A DNA stretch of 64,000 nt. Origin: Isoetes taiwanensis (taxonomy: Eukaryota; Streptophyta; Lycopodiopsida; Isoetales; Isoetaceae). Every line of letters starts with the position of its first letter. The first letter of the stretch is position 1. The stretch lies in contig JAJEKV010000010.1 of NCBI GenBank assembly GCA_021234155.1, forward strand, positions 7,476,871 through 7,540,870, given 5' to 3'. Below the pieces are notes generated by a model. The model saw nothing but the letters and a program-made list of their open reading frames with translations, was not told where the DNA came from and did not search any database. Positions 45,056 through 56,418 of this stretch are shown one piece after another. The position numbers and the translations under genes were made by a program.

Positions 45056-47835
45056 AGACAGGCTTTCCTACCAGTGCTCATCCGGGAGGGCAAATGCCAA
45101 TGCCTCCCTTCCCGGAACCTGGTTTCCCTATCAAACCGCAAAGTGTCCTGCAGTCGACCGTGTAGAAACCCAAGTGTTTTGTCGTTCGGGCAGTACAAAG
45201 GCTCCGGAATGGAGATTTGACTTCACCATATCGTCCGAAACAGCAAAATTACCCTAGGGACCAAGTTACGCGGTCATTTTTTGCAGCAAAAGAAACACGA
45301 ACCCTCTACATGGCAGTATTTTGCACCCTCCGCTAAGGCCAATTCACTACGAACGTGTTGGACATGAGCTACTTTGGTGCTTCCGGGAGCAGGGGTGGTC
45401 TTCTGCCCACGAAACTTGGTCTCCATGGTAATGTCGATGTTTCGAGTCCGTTGGCAGAGTCAGATCACAGTTCCGGGGTGGGAGAGTTGCCCGTCCGTGG
45501 CCAAGGACCCTCCAGAGAGGACCTTTGGGACAAACTTCTTCTGGAAGGTTTTAGGGCTCCGTCTTCTGGCGTCAACGCCCTCCCACTACCTCATGACGTT
45601 GTGCAAGATCCTGGTCCAATCTGGCTAGGGTATGGCCTCCAAAACGCAAACCCTGTGCCTTGCCAGGTTATTGTAGGGTTTACGTTATGGAGGTCGAGTT
45701 TTATTCAGTTGCACTTGAGACATGGTCGAGAAGCTGCAGTTGAAAACAAGAAGCAATAGAAACTGACAAAATGGGGTTTGGATTCAATCTCCTCCTAGTT
45801 TTGCAATTAAAAGTCTAGAGCGCCTTATGCAGTAGCAAAATTGTTTGGGATCACTCGGGTTGGCCAATAGATCGAAACTCTATTATTTCAGTTCTCATGG
45901 CTCCCCATGCATGTTTAGAAATGGTCCACCACGTTATCAAAGAAGTCGACCACGTTTTGGCCTCCAAAACGTGAACCCTATGCGTTGCTAGGTTACTGTA
46001 GGGTTTACGTTATGGAGGTCGAGTTTTATTCAGTTGCACTTGAGACATGGTCGAGAAGCTGCAGTTGAAAATAAGAAGCAATAGAAACTGACGAAATGGG
46101 GTTTGGATTTATCCTCCTCCCAGTGTCGCAATTAGAAGTCAAGAACACATTTTGTAGTAGCAAATTTTTTTTAAATGATTCGGGATCGCCAATAGATCCA
46201 AAGTCTGTTATTTCAGTTGCCATGGCTCCGCATGCATCTTTGAAAAAGGTACACCAGGTCCCAAGTGCAACTGACCACGTTTTGGCCTCCATAACGTAAA
46301 CCCTACAATAACCCTCGACAAGGCCGCGGGTTTGCGTTTTGGAGGCCATACCCCAGCCGATTGGACCGTGGATCTTGCACAATGTCATGAGGTAGTGGGA
46401 GGGCATTGGCGCTTGGAAGGCGAGCCCTAAAACCTTCCAGAAGAAGTTCGTCCCAAAGGTCCTCTCTGGAGGGTCCTTGGCCACGGAGGGCAACTCTCCC
46501 ACCCCGGAACTGTGATCTGACTCTGCCAACGGACTCGAAACATCGACATTACCATGGAGACCAAGTTTCGTGGGCAGAAGAGCACCCCTGCTCCCGAAAC
46601 CGCCAAAGTAGCTCATGTCCAACACGTTCGTAGTGAATTGGCCTTAGCGGAGGGTGCAGAATACTGCCATGTAGAGGGTTCGTGTTTCTTTTGCTGCAAA
46701 AAATGACCGTGTAACTTGGTCCCTAGGGTAATTTCGTTGTTTCGAATGACATGGCGAAGTCAAATCTCTATTCCGGAGCCTTTGTACTGCCCGAACGACA
46801 AAACACTTGGGTTTCTACATGGTCGACTACAGGACACTTTGCGGAGGGATATGTTCTCCCGGACAGATCTTGAATTTTCTTGACCCTGCTCGAAGCAAGT
46901 TACTTGAACGGAGAATTCAACGGTCGGATAGGGAAACCGGGTTCCGGGAAGGGAGGCATTGGCATTTGCCCTCCCGGAGGAGCACTGGTAGGAAAGCCTG
47001 CCTCGGTAAATCCAAACCCCATTTTGACAGTTTCTATTGCTTCTTGTTTTCAACTGCAGCTTATCGACCATGTCTCAAGTGCAACTGAATAAAACTCGAC
47101 CTCCATAACGTAAACCCTACAATAACCTAGCAACGCACAGGGTTTACGTTTTGGAGCCATACCCTAGCCAGATTGGACCAGGATCTTGCACAATGTCATG
47201 AGGTAGTGGGAGGGCGTTGGCCTTGAAGAAGAGAGAACCCTAAAATCTTCGAAAGAAGTTCGTCCCAAAGGTCCTCTCTGGGAGGGTCCTTGGCCCGCGG
47301 ACGGGCAACTCTCCCACCGGGCGTGATATGACTACGCCAACGGACTCGAAACATCGACATTACCACGGAGACCAAGTTTAGGTGGGCGTAGACCACCCCT
47401 CGCCCCTAGCGCCAAAGTAGCTCATGTCCAATCGTTCGTAGTGAATTGGCCTTAGCGGAGGGTGCAAAATACAACCATGTGGAGGGTTAGTGTTTCTTTT
47501 CTTTGCAAAAAATGACCACGTAACTTGGTCCCTAGGGTAATTTCCCCCCATTTGGACGATATGGCGAAGTCGGATCTCCATTCCGAGCCTTTGTACTTGC
47601 CCGAACGACAAAACACTTGGGTTTCTACCGCGGTCGATTGTAGGACACTTTAAGGGTTTGATATGTTCTCCGGGGCAGATCTTGAATTTTTGAGCCCGCC
47701 GAAGCAAGTTACCCGAATGGAGAATTCAACGATCCGGATAGGGAAATCGGGTTCCCGGAAGGGAGGCATTGGCATTTGCCCTCCCGATGAGCACTGGCGG
47801 AAAGCCCGCCTCGGTAACCTTTGTGATGTCTCACT
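45056..47835. repeat. Core of large imperfect palindrome
   Basis: A block of roughly 600-700 bp occurs three times: forward at 45056-45640, reversed at 46300-47010 and reversed at 47150-47835. A block of about 330 bp lies twice forward (about 45627-45958 and 45959-46285) and in part reversed near 47010-47150. The symmetry centre is near 46290. The blocks share CTTGGTCCCTAGGGTAATTT, AACCCTACAATAACC and similar text. No coding is recognised; they may be captured gene pieces. Confidence 0.8.
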
Positions 47836-47849
47836 CCTGGGTCCGCCAC

Positions 47850-48775
47850 CTAGGCTATAACATGCCACCACAGGCTCCAACATGCCACGTGAGCTCCAAC
47901 TTGCCCGCGTGAGCTCCAACATGCCAAGTTGGCTCCAACGTGCCACCTAGGCTCAAGCATGCCAAGGTGGCTCAAATATGCCACCTAGGCTCCAACATGC
48001 CACACGGGCTTCAACATGCCACGTGAGGCTCCAACATGCCAACTAGGCTCCAACATGCTTCGTGAGCTCTAGCATGCCACCTAGGCTCCAACGTGCCACC
48101 TAGGCTCCAACATGCCACCTAGTCTCCAACATGCCACCTAGGCTCAAAGCGTGCCAAGGTGGGTGAAACATGCCACCTAGGCTCCAACATGCCACCTAGG
48201 CTCCAACATGCCACCTAGGCTCCAACATGCCACGTGAGCTCCAACATGCCACCTAGCATGCCACCTAGGCTCCAACATGCCACCTAGGCTCCAACATGCT
48301 AAGTTGGCTCCAACGTGTCACCTACGCTCAAGCACGCCAAGGTGGCTCAAATATGCCACCTAGGCTACCAAGGCTTCAACATGCCACGTAGGCTCCAACA
48401 TGCCAACTAGGCTCCAACATGCCTCGTGAGCTCTAGCATGCCACCTAGGCTCCAACGTGCCACCTACGCTCCAACATGCCACGTGGGCTCCAACATGCCA
48501 CCTAGCATGCCACCCAGGCTCCAACATGCCACCGGCTCCAACATGCCACATAGGCTCCAACATGCCAAGTTGGCTCCAACGTGCTACCTAGGCTCAAGCA
48601 TGCCAACGTGGCTCAAATATGCCACCATCAGCTCCAACATGCCACGTAGGCTGCAACATGCCACCTAGGCTCCAACATGCCACGTGAGCTCTAACATGAC
48701 ACCTAGGCTCCAACATGCCACCTACGCTCCAACATGCCACCAAGGCTTCAACATGCCACGTAGGCTCCAACGCAT
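47850..48775 (-). repeat. Minisatellite, inverted arm
   Basis: The reverse complement of the 44.1-45.1 kb array (CATGCCACCTAGGCTCCAA units). The two arrays and the blocks between them could form a hairpin of several kb. Confidence 0.9.
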
Positions 48776-49035
48776 GAATGACCAAGGCAAGATATGAATG
48801 ACATGGACATGGACTTGATGACGTTAGGATATTGTTAGGATTTTGCGTGGTCCTATGACATTAATGCATCGGGATTTGTTGCAGCGGTCCTGCACCCCGT
48901 CAAGGAATACAAATCAAATTCTTGATGGTTTTGTTATGCAAAAATAGGCGTTAAGTAATTGAAGTAGTTGAAGTAACTTGTCTTGCATGGAATACTAGTA
49001 TAAGGACATGTGATCGTGCACATGCATCACATGTA

Positions 49036-49510
49036 GCAAATCAAGTACTCTGTCCTACCACTATAAAGACCCGTGATATGGAAGGATAGGACATGTAGAG
49101 AATCAAGTATTCTTTCCTACTTCTATAAAGACATGTGACAATAGAAGTATTACACATGTCGTAATTCATGTATTCTTTCCTACAATGCCTTAGCAAATAA
49201 AGTACTCTGTCCTACTACTATAAAGACATGTGACATGGAAGCATACGACATGTAGAGAATCAAGTATTCTTTCCTACTTCTATAAAGACATGTGACAATA
49301 GAAGTATTACACATGTCGTAATTTATGTATTCTTTCCTACAATGCCTTAGCAAATAAAGTACCATGTCCTACTACTATAAAGACATGTGAATGGAAGTAT
49401 AGGACATGTAGAGAATCAAATATTCTTTCCTACATCTATAAAGACATGTGACAATAGAATTATTAGACATGTAAAAATTCAAGTATTCTTTCCTACAGTG
49501 GATTGTATTA
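49036..49510. repeat. Subterminal tandem repeat, about 164-bp units
   Basis: Three units (about 49036, 49199 and 49363), each with two TATAAAGACATGTGA copies and TTCTTTCCTAC. Placed 190-660 bp from the right end of the CACTA-like element, as transposase-binding repeats often are. Confidence 0.8.
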
Positions 49511-49700
49511 TAAAATGACATGTGACAATAGAAGAAACTACAAAACAACAGTGGATGTTTTAGTCCACTGAAAAAAGAACACCATTATCAAACAAAACCA
49601 TACCTCCACAAATCCACATGTAGGATTCTTTGAAAACAGGACATGTAGACCTACCAAAACTGATGTTTTCAACAGTGGACCAAAAACCGGGGTGAGTGTG

Positions 49701-50364
49701 CATAAGAACTAAAGAACTAGATCTAATCTATATCATGGAGTTAGGTTCTTTAGTTAGAGTCTGGTATCTGGGGATCTAAGTGGCTGCTATGGGCAATTTA
49801 ATAGGCTAAACCTACTGATACAATGACTGGAAGACGGTTTAGGCTATTAGATTGACCAAATACCTGATCCTTGGCTCGCTCCTCCTGCCCTGAGTTCGAT
49901 CATCCTGCTGAGCTGCTTGAAGATGGAACCAACAAGGAAAACTAATGGTGCAATTCGCTTAGACAGAGTCTGGGAGGCGGTTTTGACTCCTGGGGCAGGC
50001 AAAACCGAGCTCTAAAACCCTATGGATGAAAATGGCAAGTTAGGGTTTCTTCCTACCTAAATAGATAAGGGGTTAGGGCTAGGGTTTCCAATTATCCCTT
50101 TAAGCATGTGGGATAATTGGGAATGGCCCACTTGCCTTTAATGGCTAGGTGGCATAAAGGTATCCACATGGAAAGGTGTGCACCTTAATAAATGTGCACA
50201 TTGGTAAATGTGCACATTAATAAATGCACATACCTTGCAAGTTGCCCCCTAGGGGCTACCCGCCTGGCTACACGTCGGCGTACACGTCAGTCGAGGTGGC
50301 GTGTACGAGTGACGAGGCAGTACAGTATACGTCCTGGGACCGTATACTGTGCTGGAACGTCACA
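49701..50364 (-). repeat. Element A 5' LTR, outer part
   Basis: Continues the LTR after the CACTA-like element and ends CGTCACA at 50364, next to target duplication CCTTC (50365-50369). With the inner part the LTR is 1589 bp, the same as the 3' LTR. Confidence 0.92.
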
Positions 50365-50369
50365 CCTTC

Positions 50370-50830
50370 CCCTTATCATCTACCCTAGCATACAAACAGT
50401 AAGGGCACGCATGGGTAGTTTTATGAGAACCATGTTTTATGTTATACATGCACTTAATGGTCTTCAGATCAGCAGACAAATGCCATTCAACCTTGTAATC
50501 TCCATAGCCAGGAACATCAAGCTTCTCTTAAACTCCATTTGCAGCAATGATAGTAGGAATAGGTGTCTTTTGGAAGACCCACTGAAGAACACCATGATTT
50601 TCTTCAGGCACTTGAAAGATCCGTATCCACCAAATATGGTCCTCTGACTAAACAGAGAACTTGCATTCCTCATTATGAAAATTTGACAATGCCTTGTTCA
50701 TTAATGTCAAAGAGACCCTCTTATACTTTTCACCTTTGATCAGTTCCATCTCATCCAATATAGCAATGTTAGGTCGTTTCTGTTAGGAAGAAGCATTTTA
50801 GAGGGATCCATCCAACAATTATTTTTTTCA
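50370..50830 (-). pseudogene. Unknown repeated gene, copy 1, 5' part
   Basis: Seen on the minus strand, with two internal stops: D-E-M-E-L-I-K-G-E-K-Y-K-R-V-S, then V-L-Q-W-V-F-Q, Y-G-D-Y-K-V-E-W-H-L-S-A-D-L-K, K-C-M-Y-N-I and C-P-Y-C-L-Y. It aligns with copy 2 at 51909-52265 (M-E-L-T-S-K-T-K-Y-E-R-V-S...F-Q-L-A-S-D-L-K...M-Y-N-I). The C-P-Y-C pair may bind zinc. It continues past the element A insertion at 14220. Function unknown. Confidence 0.6.
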
Positions 50831-50952
50831 TTAAGAACAAATATATTATTTTCTGAGCCACCCTTCTTAAGTCTTACTTTTCTTAGTGAATAGTGATCCC
50901 AAGTGCACAAACTTGCATGTATACGATGGCTCTTTGATCTCCGTTTTTTTTT

Positions 50953-53826
50953 TTATGTTGTGGCAGCCATAGATCTCATCCATGCCTCCTTCTTCCTCTT
51001 TTTGGATAATTCTTTTAAAGCTTTATCTACAGTTGGATTTGCCCGTCGTCTCATGTTTCTTTCATCTCTAGCAATCAACCTTCTATAGAACCATTGGATC
51101 ATTTGGCATAAGGGGCTAGATAAAGACATGCTCCCACCTCTTTGAGTCCCACGGTGAAAGGCCATTTTAGCTTGTTTGTGAGATTTCTCCATAGCCTGAG
51201 TATTCCAGATAGCAAGGCTGCCATTTGTCTTAGCGAACCGCAGACCACGCACATGCAATATATGTATATAATAGGTGACCTTAGTTTCTCCCCGTGCTGC
51301 TATGTATGCAGTTGTAAATCTTGTAACCAGATCTTTGAAAGACTCCACATCCTTTAAAGTAAGAAAGTGTTTCTGTAATAGGACATTGAGATCAGAAAAC
51401 GCATTCCATGCTTCAAACTTCTTGATAGTGGAATGCATTCTATCAGTTCTATCTTTTTCTTCCTGCACCTTCTTCTTTCCAAACTCAAATACCCCTTTTT
51501 GCTTTGGATCTTTCCTTTGCAAGAAATGCCTCCTTTGTCACCACTCAATGACACTTTGGCAGGCACAGAGCTCTTTATGGACTTCTTTAAATCTTTTTTT
51601 ACATAACCACCATGCAATCTAGCCTCTGACAATACCTTCTCCATTTTTTCTATTCTTTCCTTTCTTTGCTTGACACCTTTTTTATTCCAAACAAAGATAC
51701 AACTATGATGAATCATCTTTTCTATGATTCGGACCATTGCATGTAAGTTGCAAACGTGAACTCTCTCTAGTGGAATTGGCATGCATCAAATGTTAGATCC
51801 TTTTCATTTCTATTGGGAGGTAACTCTTGATCATGTTAAAGCACTACAACTTCTACCTCTCTGCTTTTCCTTCAAAACGGACATACAATAAAGGCAATTG
51901 ATGTGGGTCTAATCTACTGTGGATGCAATATTGTACATAGCCTTCTCAGTTTTCAGATCTGATGCCAATTGGAATTTGACTCTACATGAGCCATGGCCAT
52001 TCACATATAATAGTTCTCCTGCTTCATATAGATCAATCAATCGTGGTAATTCTGTTTGATCAAACACCCATTTTAGAACCTTATAATCCTCCTGTACTTG
52101 AACCATACACAGACACCATGTGTGGTCTTCATACTGCACCGAGAACCATTCCGGATCTCGCTTTTGTTTAGGAAGACATCCAGTTGTTACATGATTTGGA
52201 CAAAAAGCATAATTCATTAGTACCATTGACACCCTTTCATATTTGGTCTTGCTGGTGAGTTCCATTCATCAATCTTAATGCATACTTCTAACACGCCATG
52301 CACATCATCCTCATAAACCTGATACACAAAAGATTGCCTTTGACTAAGAAATATAAAGAAAACGTTAGATGTAAATGCTAGTTGGGCAGAGGCAAGTTTG
52401 TGATTGAAACGATACTAAATGCTAATATTGCGGGTCATTTGTTCATTGTTGTAGCCAATTTCTAAGTGGTTGGACGAGGAAATTCTAAGTTTATAGCGAG
52501 TGCAACTCATAAAATTTACAACACATACATCTCTTCTTGGATTTCATGGGCCGCATGACCTATTGGTCTTTGTGGACGTTAAAAAATCTATTCTATTCTA
52601 TTCTCAAATCAATTATTTGTTAACTTTGCGGTAATGAGCAGATGAATTATCATTATAGAATAGAGCAAATGACTTATCATAGAGCTGAGATTATAATAGC
52701 TTCTATTGTATATTTTGTACATCTACAAAGGTAAGGCTCTATGACTTCGATATATTGAAGTAATAGTAATATCAATTTAATACAAGTTACCATGATATAT
52801 TACTGTAGGAAGGGATTGGCTAAGAGAACAGAAATGAGATATAAGAATCCCCCACATAAGTTTAAGTAGCTCACATAGACTGGAAAGAAAAGTGGTCTGT
52901 TTCTTCTTTTTCTTAACTGTCATACAACGAGGACTTTGATTCAAATAAAAACTACTATGGCAGAAATTGCAACAGTTTTAACTCCACATCACTGAAAAAG
53001 TATTGACATCATTGGTAGAAGATAACCATAATTTTTTAACAGAAGCTCCATATCCAACCAAATGTTATTCATCGATTCAAGCCCACGACTTCACAAGCAT
53101 TACTCCTTTTTCCCTTTCCAATAAGCAGGCAACCTGATTCGATAGAATGCATTCCACCTTGAATGTCTTCAATTGTCATGTTTCATCTTCTTCTGATGCA
53201 CTCCACAATATGGGGACGCAAAATTGCTTTCCAAGGATCTAAGGCCATCATGAACAACTTTGAACAAAGATCTATAACCTTGTTTGCTGGTTCCTAATGT
53301 GTCACAACTACCTTGTATCTCATCTACATTCAGTTTATGAATTTCTTTCACAACCATTTCCATGACACCCTTCTGCAAAGAAATGTTAGTTGCTTTTCAC
53401 AAGATTACCTATGTTGCCTCTAATATTTTTCTCCTTTTTTGTCTTGAGTACTCTCTTTGCAGCATAGATCCTTCTTCTTGCTGCACGTGTAGGATTAAGT
53501 GCCTCAATTGGCTTTCTCTTTCTCTCTCAAAAACCCAGAGATGTGCTCTTAAGTTGCTGCAACCGTTTCTCCAATACTTTTACTTTGCACTAAGCTACCT
53601 TGTATTTGCTCATTCAATCTTTTAATTCTCGATTAGTTTGATTGACTATGAAATTTTTTAAAGTTCCATCTTGGTGCAAATCCAATAATTTCTTTTCAAG
53701 TTTCACTACGTTAGATACCAAATGATACTTCTCTTCTTCCAATGTGCTCAGTTTTTGCTCCTTGCCCCTGGTAATTTTGTTGACTTCATGCAATGTATTA
53801 TATAGCCGATTAATATATCTTGTCAT
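50953..53826 (-). pseudogene. Unknown repeated gene, copy 2
   Basis: A fuller but broken copy, read from 53826 down. A coiled coil (K-L-S-T-L-E-E-E-K, K-L-E-K-K-L-L-D-L) is followed by a basic stretch (R-A-A-R-R-R-I-Y-A-A-K), then G-Y-R-S-L-F-K-V-V-H. Next come the M-E-L...S-D-L-K-T-E-K-A-M-Y-N-I block (51909-52265), V-C-N-L-H-A-M-V-R-I-I-E-K-M, L-S-E-A-R-L-H-G-G-Y, and a last frame (50953-51522) with Y-I-H-I-L-H...IWNTQAMEKSHKQAK and a Lys/Arg-rich end. Several frames alternate, by indels or introns. The block order matches copy 1, so this is one protein family in tandem. A mobile or transposase-like origin is possible but unproven; no catalytic motif is recognised. Confidence 0.6.
52548..52605 (+). 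repeat. Retroposon 3' end with TTCTA tail (plus copy)
   Basis: GACC-TATT-GGTC hairpin, TTTGTGGACGTTAAAAAA, then three TTCTA repeats. It lies within the pseudogene copy 2 region, in the opposite orientation. The body upstream is not recognisable. Confidence 0.7.
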
Positions 53827-53829
53827 GCT

Positions 53830-54969
53830 CTCATCTTATCTTATCTTATCTCATAGTATCCTAAAAGATCCAATTTCCCTTTACATGCAAATTTTACTAG
53901 ACCACAGAATAAAAAATCAAAAAACTGACCAGTAATTGGATCTCTTGGATATATGCTTCCTCTAGCCCATATATCTGCATGCTTTGCATCCATCAGCCTT
54001 AACATGGTTTCAGTCCACCTCCTTTTCTACACCAAAATTGTGCATTGTCCTTTGATAGTAGATACACAAGAATCTTAGTCATGGTGAAATGAGAAAAAGC
54101 ATTAAGGTTAAAAATTATGAAATCCAAAATATTGATTTCTATTGAAATTGCAAATGCAAAAAAGAATGAAACAAAAACGAATTTGTTGGTGCCATCTTCA
54201 ATTCTAAGAATTAGGTAATTCAAAGCATGGCTCTCTTTCGGATTTTCAAATTTGTTAAGAAAGAAAACTCAAATTCTTTGGCGCCATCTTGAAATTCGAA
54301 GGTAAAATTGTGTTTAAGCCAGAGAAAATATAAGACGAACTGGCACGAGAATATTCAATTTTTGGGCATGTAGGTCAAAAATGAAGTGGATATTATGCAT
54401 GGATATAAATTAGGAAGTTGATATATGCATCTACAACATATTTTAAATTGTAAGGTAGATGCATTTATTGCATATATATAATTTAATGGTTGTTATGGTT
54501 ATTGAGGTGTGGTGGTTAGAATAAATGAGGCATGCTTGATAAGGATATAGTAGCTCAGGGGAGTGGTCTTGGATGTTAGTCTTGGCGGACTAGCATGTGT
54601 GTTTAAGTTTGGCAGATTATTGGCAAGGCAATGCAATAAAGGCAACCTATGGTCTATATTTATTTATGATGCTAAAAAGGCTTGCTATATAAACAAGGTG
54701 CTGCGCACGGAGAATTGCCCTCCATGGCTAGAGGGTGAATGGCTTAAATCCTAGTTCAAAGTCATGTTTTGACAATCAATTCAAATTGCTACTTCTAGGC
54801 AATAGAATACTTGATACCATGACTTTATGGGAAATGGGCTGAAGAAATCTTTGGTGTTCGACATGGTGCAAGTATTGCAGAAGCATACGGACAAGTCTAA
54901 TAGAGCAAAGAATGGAAATACATGTTTTATCAACATAGAAATGAGAGAACTCGCTGAAGATCTCTTATT

Positions 54970-54971
<2 letters not shown>
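53830..54971. other. No gene seen
   Basis: AT-rich DNA between the unknown pseudogene and the first LINE. A 63-codon frame at 54563-54754 has no recognisable motif. Confidence 0.5.

Positions 54972-55056
<85 letters not shown>
54972..55056 (+). repeat. (CT)n tract directly before LINE 1
   Basis: About 42 CT units ending at the ATG of ORF1 (55057). Long Arg/Glu or Leu/Ser frames across it are artefacts. Confidence 0.95.
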
Positions 55057-55058
<2 letters not shown>

Positions 55059-56418
55059 GGCGCACAAAACTAGGGCAAGGAAAAATGGCAGCGATGGATC
55101 TTCTTCCCCGATCGGAGGGTCCAGTGCCGCGAATCATCATGCGTGAAAAGGGACCACCAAGGTTGGGGCTTCAAATGATTGCGACAAGAAATTATTAAAA
55201 AAATCAGATGGGGTTGATTCGGTGCTACAGGGTATGGATGGGTCTCTCCCGGGATCTCACCTGCTGACTGGTTCTGACCCAAAGCTCGGGTCTGAGGAAT
55301 CGGGACCTCACCTGCTTTCCATGCTGGCCGGTTCTGATCCAAAGCCCGGGTCAGAGGAATCAGACATAACAAATGATGGGATTAAGGAGGCAGGGAAAAG
55401 AAAGGGCAGATTAGTTCTGGGTCAGGCTCAGAGTGGAAGCGTGAATGGACAGGATGCTGAAATGGAAGGGTCTCGGGCCCTGAAACAGGCTGCTGCAGCG
55501 GAATTTGATGGGGGAGCAGTCACCGCAAACATGAATGCAGGGTTGCTTCCTGTCACAGGTCTACAAGAAGGGAAGGGGATGGGTCCATCGATGGGCAGTT
55601 CCATAGCCACATATCAAGCAATGATGATGTGCAATCTGAAGCAGGAGCTACTAGATGCTATGCAAGAGACAATACAGGATGCACTAAAATTTGCGGTGGA
55701 TTCCATTGTGCGTGATCTTAAGCAGTCGTTCCTAAACCAAATGAAGATGGAGCTGGAGGCATTTAAACAACAAATGAGAGCAGAGCTTGTTGATTTCAAG
55801 GGGCAACTCCGGGCTGAATTCACACAGGGAAACAATGATGAATCCGATGTTGAAGGAGCAGCAAATAAGGTGAGTGATATATCAGTTTCTGAAATTAAAC
55901 AGATCAAGAAGGACATGGAAGTAGAAATTGAGATGTTTAAACAGGAGTTATTTGGTCAAACTGAACGGAGTAGTGGAGTAGATAACAACTGTGACATAGC
56001 AGAAATACAAAATCAGCTTGCATCATACATGGAAGAGCAGGAAAGAAAAGAAAAAGCCTTGAATCTTAGATTTGTGGGGATGCCCGAAGAAGCCGGAGAG
56101 AATACAAAGGAAATGATAGTGTCCTTCTGCAGGGAAGAACTTCAAATTTTAGATGCGGGGATTGTGGAGGCATTCCGGGTTGGAAAACCCATGGGCAAAG
56201 ACAGGCACATCATTGTAAAGTTCCGCTCCAGGGATGAAAAGATTACTGTTCTAAAGAAAAAGTCTTCATTGAAGGGGAAAAAAATATGGGTAAACGATGA
56301 TTTAACCAAGATTCAACTGCGAGAACACAAGGAGCAGATGCAATTATTCAAGGAAGCTAAGCAAAGCGGGCAAAAAGCATTTTGGCGCCGTGGGAAGGTT
56401 GTAGTCGAACAGGCATAG
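55057..56418 (+). CDS. LINE 1 ORF1 protein (coiled coil plus RRM-like RNA-binding region)
   Basis: 453 codons from the ATG at 55057, with one in-frame TGA at codon 30 (CGA to TGA is the simplest change). Downstream of that the frame is open to 56418. Seen: a low-complexity N-terminus, a repeated T-G-S-D-P-K-L/P-G-S-E-E-S unit, then a long helical region with heptads (about residues 200-320). From about 340 comes a conserved block: NLRFVGMPEEAGENTK, V-E-A-F-R-V-G-K, H-I-I-V-K-F, L-K-G-K-K-I-W-V-N-D-D-L-T. This layout resembles the coiled coil/RRM/C-terminal domain ORF1 proteins of animal L1 and CR1-type LINEs. There is no zinc knuckle. It binds the element's RNA in such families. LINE 2's ORF1 is a clear relative. 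Confidence 0.8.

Larger units (their letters stand above)
40526..49700. mobile_element. CACTA-like DNA transposon, 9175 bp, apparently non-autonomous
   Basis: Termini CACACTGACCCCG (40526) and the complement of CACACTCACCCCG (49700). The inverted repeats agree at 27 of the first 31 bases. The target duplication is CAT (40523-40525 and 49701-49703), and the uninterrupted LTR copy at 15147 confirms the precise insertion. A 3-bp duplication with CAC termini is typical of the CACTA/EnSpm group. ACATGTG motifs recur near both ends, like transposase-binding sites of that group. No transposase frame is visible; the interior is repeats and anonymous DNA (40.6-43.9 kb shows only short frames), so it would need help from another copy. 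Confidence 0.88.
14221..50364 (-). mobile_element. Element A: histone-H3-bearing chromovirus with nested insertions
   Basis: A Ty3/gypsy LTR retrotransposon on the minus strand. Termini are TGTGACG...CGTCACA, and the target duplication CCTTC lies at 14216-14220 and 50365-50369. Both LTRs are 1589 bp once the CACTA insertion is removed. A block of about 930 bp differs at about 20 sites by hand count, so the insertion is fairly young. Without the nested B block (21807-36181) and the CACTA element, A is about 12.6 kb. Order from its 5' end: LTR, tRNA-Met primer site, control module, ORF1 (histone H3 fusion), control module, ORF2, ORF3 remnant, gag, protease, RT, RNase H, integrase, chromodomain, polypurine tract, LTR. 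Frameshifts and nonsense codons make it non-autonomous now. Confidence 0.93.

Noticed and set aside
44140-48785. Several frames of 60-150 codons with repeated M-L-E-P-R-W-H-V-G units
   Set aside because: They follow the 19-20-bp minisatellite in all frames and both directions, so they are by-products of the repeat.
55222-55225. LINE 1 ORF1 starting at the Met near 55234
   Set aside because: The frame is open from the ATG at 55057 apart from one TGA, and LINE 2 starts at the matching place after its (CT)n tract.
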